Position numbers and translations under genes: made by a program. From the NCBI GenBank assembly GCA_964567745.1, contig CAZMNY010000052.1:1-55783 (forward strand): a stretch of 55,783 bases of DNA, read 5' to 3'. Under the pieces are notes generated by a model. That model was not told where the DNA came from. It searched no databases and was given only the letters and a program-made list of their open reading frames with translations. Positions 51,093 through 55,783 of the stretch are shown piece by piece; within the stretch, counting starts at the first letter, position 1; each line of letters begins with the position of its first letter. Source of the stretch: CAZMNY01 sp964567745 (GTDB lineage: Bacteria > Planctomycetota > Planctomycetia > Pirellulales > Pirellulaceae).

Positions 51093-52213
51093 CTGCACTT
51101 CATGGGGAATTGGTCTATGTCATGATCGCCCATAGAAAAGAAAGGCGGCCCGCCGAGCCGATCGATCTCGGCGGTAGGACTTGCGTGGCACATCGGCCAG
51201 AGTTTGCGAACTTCTCTGAATCCGAGCGATTTGTAGATCGCTTCAATTTCCTGATGTCCAGTCGCTGCCTCGATCGTCTTGGCACCTTGCTTTCTTAGCC
51301 GGTCAACGGCCCCCAAGACCAACGCCCGCAATACACCCGAGTTGCTGGGCATCGCAACGAGATCAACGATTAATCCCACATCGGGCTCTGGTGGAGATAT
51401 GCACTTCCGAGAAACGACATAGCCATCAAGCGAGCGGGCCGTCCAGGCGGCGACCCGTTGGTAACATACGTGCGGCTGGTCAACGTATTTCCAGTTCAGC
51501 AGTTCTGAACATCGGTGAACTGAAATACCAACAGTTTCCGAAACCCTGCTCCACAGTTCATCCGTCCCCGCAGTGAATCGGGCCAACTGACGCATCTCGA
51601 ACTTCTCATCAAAATGGCGCCGCTTCACAGCGTGCCAATTCGACGCTTGGTAAAAAGAGGCTGCTTTTGAAGCAATCCAATTGACGGCCGAAGAACGGCC
51701 CAGAACGGATAGCCCGCCATTGCACAAGCCGCGCCTTGACATTTCACTCGCAGTGGTGCCAGCGCGAAGTTGGAAGATCTTAATCGGGGGCAACGCGGTC
51801 GAACCCAGCGCGGCTTTGACACGTCGATTTCCTTTCGACATGCTTAGACTCATGAAGACGGGATGGTTCTGTTGATTCGCCTCCTGAAGACGATAGCCGA
51901 TTCCTCGCCCCCGGTACTCCGGGAGAACAAAAGTGTCAACTGACCACCCGACGTGTGTCAGTTTGCCGCCGATTTTGATCGGCTCGATCTGTGCGCAAGT
52001 CTGGGCAACTACGCGACCCTTGTCGGTTGCAATCCAAACCGGCAAGTCGGAAGAACTGAGGAAAGGATTTTCTTGAAATTGCCAACGCCACCGATGTGGG
52101 ATCTTGTATTGAGCCCGTCCTGAATACGCAATGCGAATGAACTCAAAAATAGCCGGTTTGTCGTCCAGTGTTGCTCGGCGAACTGGAATCATTTCAAGAT
52201 TGGAATCGACCAT
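51089..52213 (-). CDS. GNAT family N-acetyltransferase
   Basis: A 374-residue GNAT protein: VRRATLDDKPAIFEFIRIAY, HRWRWQFQENPFLSSS, VWIATDKGRVVAQTC, and acetyl-CoA motif VDTFVLPEYRGRGIGYRLQ (about residues 92-110). The C-terminal half has LLNWKYVDQPHVCYQRV and a second GNAT-like module (VLGAVDRLRKQGAKTIEAAT, YKSLGFREV). The layout equals that of 19660-20721. The ATG at 52213 is preferred to the TTG at 52237. It probably acetylates an amino sugar produced by the aminotransferases. Confidence 0.85.
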   Translation of the reverse strand: MVDSNLEMIPVRRATLDDKPAIFEFIRIAYSGRAQYKIPHRWRWQFQENPFLSSSDLPVWIATDKGRVVAQTCAQIEPIKIGGKLTHVGWSVDTFVLPEYRGRGIGYRLQEANQQNHPVFMSLSMSKGNRRVKAALGSTALPPIKIFQLRAGTTASEMSRRGLCNGGLSVLGRSSAVNWIASKAASFYQASNWHAVKRRHFDEKFEMRQLARFTAGTDELWSRVSETVGISVHRCSELLNWKYVDQPHVCYQRVAAWTARSLDGYVVSRKCISPPEPDVGLIVDLVAMPSNSGVLRALVLGAVDRLRKQGAKTIEAATGHQEIEAIYKSLGFREVRKLWPMCHASPTAEIDRLGGPPFFSMGDHDIDQFPMKCR

Positions 52214-52251
52214 TCTCAAGAAACATCCAAACGACAAAGAACTCCACTGCG

Positions 52252-53403
52252 TTAACTGCGGCGCAAAAGCGCATTTGTTTCCTCCACCACATACGCAACT
52301 TGCTCTTGGCTAACCTCTGGATAGATCGGCAGGGCGAGTGTGGTTTCGGAGGCGAGTTTGGCTTGGGGTAGATCGTCCGGTTTGTAGCCGAGGTGGGCGA
52401 AACACTCTTGTTCGTGAAGGCTGCGCGGGTAGTAAACCGCTGTGGCGATGTTGGCGCCGCGGAGGTGATCGAGGAGTTCGTCGCGACGATTGGCTCGGAT
52501 CACGTATTGGTTGTGGACCGGTTCGAGTTGAAGAGACTCAGGAGCGGCGGGCGGAGTGACCAAGCCTTGCTCGACAAGCCCAGACTCTGTGAGTAGCTGA
52601 GTGTATTGATTGGCGACTCGCCGGCGAGATTCAGTCCAGGAATCTAGATGCCGGAGTTTTACCTCGACGATGGCGGCGTGAAGCGTGTCGAGCCTAAAGT
52701 TGCCGCCGATCACGTGGTGATAATATTTGGGCTTACTGCCGTGCGACCGCAGCACTCGCATTCGCTCGGCTCGCGCCTCGTCGTTGGTGACGACCATACC
52801 ACCATCGCCCGCACAGCCCAGGTTTTTGGCAGGGAAGAAGGAGTAGCAGCCGTAGTGGCCAATTGAGCCGGCATGCCGCCCCTTGTACTTGGCGCCGATC
52901 GACTGGGCGGCGTCTTCGATGACGATCAAATTGCGACTTGAGGCGATCTCCATGATCGGATCCATGTCGGCCATCTGTCCGAACAGGTGGACTGGAATGA
53001 TCGCCTTGGTCTTGTTCGAAATCTTGCCCACAATCTGACTCGCGTCGATGTTGTAGGTCACTGGGTCGATGTCGACAAAGACCGGCGTCGCACCTGTTCG
53101 AGCGATGCAGCCCGCTGTGGCGAAAAAACTGTACGGTGTTGTAATCACCTCATCGCCCGGCCCAATCTGCTCGGCCATCAACGCGATCAACAGAGCATCC
53201 GTACCTGACGACACGCCTATGGCATGTCGGCAATCGCAATACTTGGCGATAGCTTCTTCGCAAGACCGAACTTGCGGGCCGTTGATGAACTGCTGCGACT
53301 CGAAAACTGAAGCAACCGCTTCGTCAATCTCGGACTTGATCGATTGGTATTGGGCTCGAAGGTCGAGACCGGGAACGCTGATTTGGGAGTTGCTTGTTGT
53401 CAT
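52252..53403 (-). CDS. wbpE: WbpE-like aminotransferase (UDP-3-keto-2-acetamido-glucuronate aminotransferase)
   Basis: A 383-residue DegT/DnrJ-type PLP enzyme. VPGLDLRAQYQSIKSEID, SSGTDALLIAL, TTPYSFFATAGCIARTGATP (read in parts), VIEDAAQSIGAKYKG and Schiff-base Lys193 in SFFPAKNLGCAGDGG match the WbpE branch. It would transaminate the 3-keto group made by the WbpB domain, giving the 3-amino sugar acetylated by the WbpD domain. Both domains are fused in the gene just upstream. ATG at 53403. It starts the long unit that runs to 19.66 kb. Confidence 0.88.
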   Translation of the reverse strand: MTTSNSQISVPGLDLRAQYQSIKSEIDEAVASVFESQQFINGPQVRSCEEAIAKYCDCRHAIGVSSGTDALLIALMAEQIGPGDEVITTPYSFFATAGCIARTGATPVFVDIDPVTYNIDASQIVGKISNKTKAIIPVHLFGQMADMDPIMEIASSRNLIVIEDAAQSIGAKYKGRHAGSIGHYGCYSFFPAKNLGCAGDGGMVVTNDEARAERMRVLRSHGSKPKYYHHVIGGNFRLDTLHAAIVEVKLRHLDSWTESRRRVANQYTQLLTESGLVEQGLVTPPAAPESLQLEPVHNQYVIRANRRDELLDHLRGANIATAVYYPRSLHEQECFAHLGYKPDDLPQAKLASETTLALPIYPEVSQEQVAYVVEETNALLRRS

Positions 53404-53470
53404 TGGAAGAGTTTGCAAGGGGCTGTTAGCCGGGAAACTGATTCACCGCCTGAGGCAAGTCACGCTCAAA

Positions 53471-53479
53471 GGGGGGGGG
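53471..53479. repeat. Nine-G homopolymer
   Basis: A run of nine G on the plus strand (C on the minus strand) about 70 bp upstream of the wbpE-like start. Such runs are prone to length change and could alter expression by slippage. No promoter can be fixed around it. Confidence 0.6.
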
Positions 53480-53563
53480 TGTTGCGCTCGATCTCGAAGG
53501 TAGAGACTTGTAAACGAGACTGAGCGAATCCAAGACACAATCGCGGCAAGTGTTGCCGCTTCG

Positions 53564-53614
53564 CCTCTCCCTGACCCCCACGCGTCCTCACGCGTCGGGC
53601 GAGTCGGGGGAGAG
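53564..53614. repeat. GC-rich long hairpin in front of wbpE-like gene
   Basis: CTCTCCC (53565-53571) pairs with GGGAGAG (53608-53614), and inside ACGCGT-CCTC-ACGCGT (53580-53595) forms a second stem. It lies in the 354-bp gap that also has repeat copy F and the nine-G run. I see no gene there. It could end transcription from the fused gene or protect RNA; a T-run is absent. Confidence 0.5.
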
Positions 53615-53662
53615 CGGTGTCTGGCCAACTAGGCCACGTGGCCGAACGCGTCATGACGCTTT

Positions 53663-53739
53663 TAGGCCCGAAGGGCTGTCCGCACGTGAGCCCAAGGTAG
53701 AGCTCTCGCGGTCTCAGCCGCGTTAGCGCCGCCCTGGGT
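53663..53739 (-). repeat. Dispersed nested-hairpin repeat, copy F
   Basis: Well-preserved copy on the minus strand: ACCCAGGGCGGCGCT, inner CGCGGC-TGAGA-CCGCG, GCTCTACCTTGGGCTCA, then CGGACAGCCCTTCGGGCCTA. It is 19 nt past the stop of the fused WbpB-WbpD gene. Confidence 0.87.
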
Positions 53740-53757
53740 CGCGTTGGTTGATGCCCC

Positions 53758-55518
53758 CTAGCTCTTGTATGTCCGATACGATTGTTGGCCGGTGTTTTGG
53801 TCGCTGGGAAGCGGTGTGTCTTCGCTAAGGTCGAGGCATCGAAGCGCACAAGGCGGTTCGAATCGATAGCGATATCCGCTTTCGGGACAAACCATGATCC
53901 CAGCTGCGTCGGGGGTGCCGAGCTTGTGGCCGTGGCGACTCATCCATCCCTTTGGCTTCGCCGGATTCCCCATCACGAGGGTGTAATCGGGAACGTTTTT
54001 TGTGACAACCGAGCCTGCGGCGACGAACGCGTATCGCCCGATCTCAACGCCGCAAACAATGGTCGCATTGGCACCGATCGTGGCGCCGCGGCGGATGACA
54101 GTGTCTTCATACAACGCCTGTCGATTGACTTGTGATCGTGGATTACTGACGTTTGTCAAGACACAAGATGGACCAAGAAAAACGTCGTCCTCGATTCGGG
54201 TGCCATTGTAGACGGAAACGTTGTTCTGAATCTTGACGTTGTCACCAATACTGACGCCATTTGATATGCAGCAATTTTGCCCGACAACACAGTTTTCTCC
54301 TATCATCGCGCCCTTCATGACGTGGCTGTAATGCCAGATTTTCGTATCGCCTCCGATCTCACAACTAGGATCAACATGGGCGGTCTCATGGGCAAAATAA
54401 CTGCGTGCCGAGTTGGCAAACCGGTCATTCGCAGACGTATTTGCTTGACGAACATGTTTCTCATTTGCATCATCGGCTGACGCGCCATTTCCGTTCGCTC
54501 CGTTGCTGGGCATCCCCCTTCTAGACGATCGGGTCAACGACGACTCAAAATCGGAAGGCCGCGATTGCTCGAGGTCCAACTGGCAAGCGTCCAAGACTCG
54601 GAGCACTCGTAGTCCTTCTCGTCCGTCCGTCAACGGTTGTACCCGGGATTCAATTGAGTCGAGGAAGTGTTGGCACTCGGCCTTGAGCGGTTCGCTATCC
54701 GGAAGTGACACCACCTCTGCGTCCGCCTTAATCGGCGTTGGCACTCGATTGATCCACTGAACTTGATGGGCGTATAGTCTCAGTTTGTCGTCCGACGTGT
54801 CGTCAAAGACCGCCATCTTCTCCGAGCCGACGACGACCAGCCTCTGTTCCTTGAAGGGGTGCAGCCAGCTGACAAATATATGAGCGCGAGTACCGCTGGG
54901 GAAAACAAAGTGACTCATCGTCACGTCGGCAACGTTGTTGCTCAAGTAATCGCCGCCACGGCAGAAGATCTCATCCGGTTCTTCGCCGAGCAAACCGAGC
55001 ATGACAGAGATGTCGTGCGGCGCGAAGCTCCAGAGTATGTTCTCCTCCGTTCGGAATTTGCCTATGTTGAGCCGGTTTGAGTAAAGGTATTCCACTCGAC
55101 CGAGTTCACCGCCCTGGATCAACTCACGCAGCTTCTGTACGGCTGGGTGGTAGTGCAAGATGTGTCCCACCATCAGAATCCGCTCGGCCGCGTCGGCCAA
55201 CTCGACGAGATGTTCGCCCTCGGCAACCGTTAGCGACAGAGGCTTCTCGACAAACACGTCTTTGCCTGCATCAATGACCGACTTGGCGATCTCATAGTGC
55301 GTCACAGCCGGGGTTGCGATGGCTACACCGCTGATCGAGTCGTCACGCAACACATCGTCCAAATTCAGGCAAAATTCGACGCCTGGGTATTGGTTCTGCA
55401 ATTGTTCTTTGCGACTTGCATTAGCGTCGCACACTTTGGCAAGGACGCCCAATTCGTAGAAATTGCGAATTAGATTCTTGCCCCAATAGCCAAATCCAAT
55501 AACTGCGATTTTTGACAT
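53758..55518 (-). CDS. wbpB-wbpD: Fusion of WbpB-like oxidoreductase and WbpD-like N-acetyltransferase
   Basis: A 586-residue bifunctional protein. Residues 1-330: Gfo/Idh/MocA oxidoreductase (AVIGFGYWGKNL at 5-16, VFVEKPLSL with Lys92, SFAPHDISVML), expected to oxidise C3 of UDP-GlcNAcA like WbpB. Residues 331-372: polar linker (Asn/Gly/Ala/Ser). Residues 373-560: left-handed beta-helix acetyltransferase (FAHETAHVDPSCEIGG, KIWHYSHVMKGAMIG, KIQNNVSVYNGT, NPRSQVNRQALYEDTVIRRG (read in parts), AAGSVVTKNVPDYTLVMGNPA), matching WbpD, which acetylates the 3-amino group. The ATG at 55518 gives the NAD motif directly; the frame to 55623 is ignored. These are separate genes in Pseudomonas aeruginosa. 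Confidence 0.92.
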   Translation of the reverse strand: MSKIAVIGFGYWGKNLIRNFYELGVLAKVCDANASRKEQLQNQYPGVEFCLNLDDVLRDDSISGVAIATPAVTHYEIAKSVIDAGKDVFVEKPLSLTVAEGEHLVELADAAERILMVGHILHYHPAVQKLRELIQGGELGRVEYLYSNRLNIGKFRTEENILWSFAPHDISVMLGLLGEEPDEIFCRGGDYLSNNVADVTMSHFVFPSGTRAHIFVSWLHPFKEQRLVVVGSEKMAVFDDTSDDKLRLYAHQVQWINRVPTPIKADAEVVSLPDSEPLKAECQHFLDSIESRVQPLTDGREGLRVLRVLDACQLDLEQSRPSDFESSLTRSSRRGMPSNGANGNGASADDANEKHVRQANTSANDRFANSARSYFAHETAHVDPSCEIGGDTKIWHYSHVMKGAMIGENCVVGQNCCISNGVSIGDNVKIQNNVSVYNGTRIEDDVFLGPSCVLTNVSNPRSQVNRQALYEDTVIRRGATIGANATIVCGVEIGRYAFVAAGSVVTKNVPDYTLVMGNPAKPKGWMSRHGHKLGTPDAAGIMVCPESGYRYRFEPPCALRCLDLSEDTPLPSDQNTGQQSYRTYKS

Positions 55519-55584
55519 TTCGGTTTTGTTCAGGGAGAGGAAGGGAAGGTGTAATCTTGGGTGTAGGATCAATAAGCGCTGGGA

Positions 55585-55612
55585 ATTAAAAAATTGCAGG
55601 TTGTGCTGACAA
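55585..55612 (-). promoter_or_regulatory. Possible promoter of the WbpB-WbpD fusion gene
   Basis: On the minus strand TTGTCA (55607-55612) and TTTAAT (55585-55590) are 16 nt apart, about 70 nt before the ATG. Just upstream lies an imperfect inverted repeat, ACTCCCCTA (55622-55630) with TAGGGAGT (55641-55648), placed like an operator or the terminator of a preceding unit. Confidence 0.4.
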
Positions 55613-55706
55613 CAAGCTGACACTCCCCTATTTTCTCGCCTAGGGAGTTGGTCATAGAGTTGTGTTGCACGGAAGGCTGGGTTAGCAGCGACGCGTAATG
55701 CCTAGG

Positions 55707-55783
55707 AACGACGCCCAGGGCGACGCTTGCGCGGCGGATCAACGACGCCCCAGGGCGGCGCTCGCGCGGCGGATCAACGACAC
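55707..55783 (+). repeat. Tandem 34-35-bp repeat, related to the dispersed repeat, at the window edge
   Basis: Two near-identical units (55707-55740 and 55741-55775) and the first 8 nt of a third, cut by the window edge. Each has AACGACGCC(C)CAGGGCG and CGCGCGGCGGATC. The CCAGGGCGGCGCT core equals the 5' part of the dispersed repeat, but the rest is missing. The 265-bp stretch 55519-55783 has no gene. Confidence 0.8.

Noticed and set aside
53466..53849. 127-codon minus-strand ORF
   Set aside because: It is made of repeat copy F, the GC-rich hairpin and the C-run and overlaps the fused WbpB-WbpD gene; the repeat gives similar open frames elsewhere.

Overview
The window looks like a piece of a planctomycete chromosome (Pirellula/Rhodopirellula-like). 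The grounds are a BBP7-type outer-membrane barrel protein, an exosortase of the XrtU type with a PEP-CTERM substrate, and a dispersed intergenic repeat. Nearly all of the window is one very large exopolysaccharide (EPS) or surface-glycan locus of about 55 kb. I saw no rRNA, tRNA or CRISPR array.

Layout. Positions 1-330 carry the end of an integrase-type transposase. At 0.65-3.1 kb (minus strand) are a UDP-GlcNAc-type 6-dehydrogenase (WbpA-like) and a secreted Gly/Ala-rich protein with its own promoter. At 3.3-8.9 kb (plus strand) is a four-gene envelope operon: a lipoprotein, a Wza-like export lipoprotein, a secretin-N-domain protein and the BBP7 barrel. From 8.9 kb to the right edge everything is on the minus strand, so transcription runs right to left. 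The units, in order of transcription, are: (i) a fused WbpB-WbpD protein (55.5-53.8 kb); (ii) a very long, tightly packed unit from WbpE (53.4 kb) to a GNAT protein (19.66 kb); (iii) a PEP-CTERM gene with its own promoter and terminator (19.5-18.6 kb); (iv) a GT2 gene (18.2-17.2 kb); (v) exosortase, TPR protein, glycosyltransferase-deacetylase fusion, small membrane ORF and YdcF (16.9-10.1 kb); (vi) a UDP-glucuronate 4-epimerase (9.9-8.9 kb).

How the genes fit together. WbpA, WbpB-WbpD and WbpE homologues would make a UDP-2,3-diacetamido-2,3-dideoxy-glucuronic acid type sugar. A WbpG/HisH/HisF trio could turn an acetamido group into an acetamidino group. Two asparagine-synthase-like proteins could convert uronic acids to uronamides. 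About eleven glycosyltransferases (GT2 and GT-B types), three deacetylase-fold proteins, two GNAT acetyltransferases, a hexapeptide acyltransferase, a methyltransferase and two P-loop kinase-like proteins would assemble and decorate the chain. A Wzm/Wzt ABC transporter (Wzt with a glycan-recognition tail) and the Wza-like protein would export it. No initiating phosphoglycosyltransferase, Wzx/Wzy pair, Wzc or WbpI-type 2-epimerase is visible. They must lie outside the window or be replaced.

Notable oddities are a glycosyltransferase broken by one in-frame TAA (38484-38486), a HisF-like protein with Leu at the catalytic residue 11, a dispersed ~77-bp nested-hairpin repeat (about eight copies, all between annotated genes, one inside a possible small ORF), and many start/stop overlaps that imply translational coupling.
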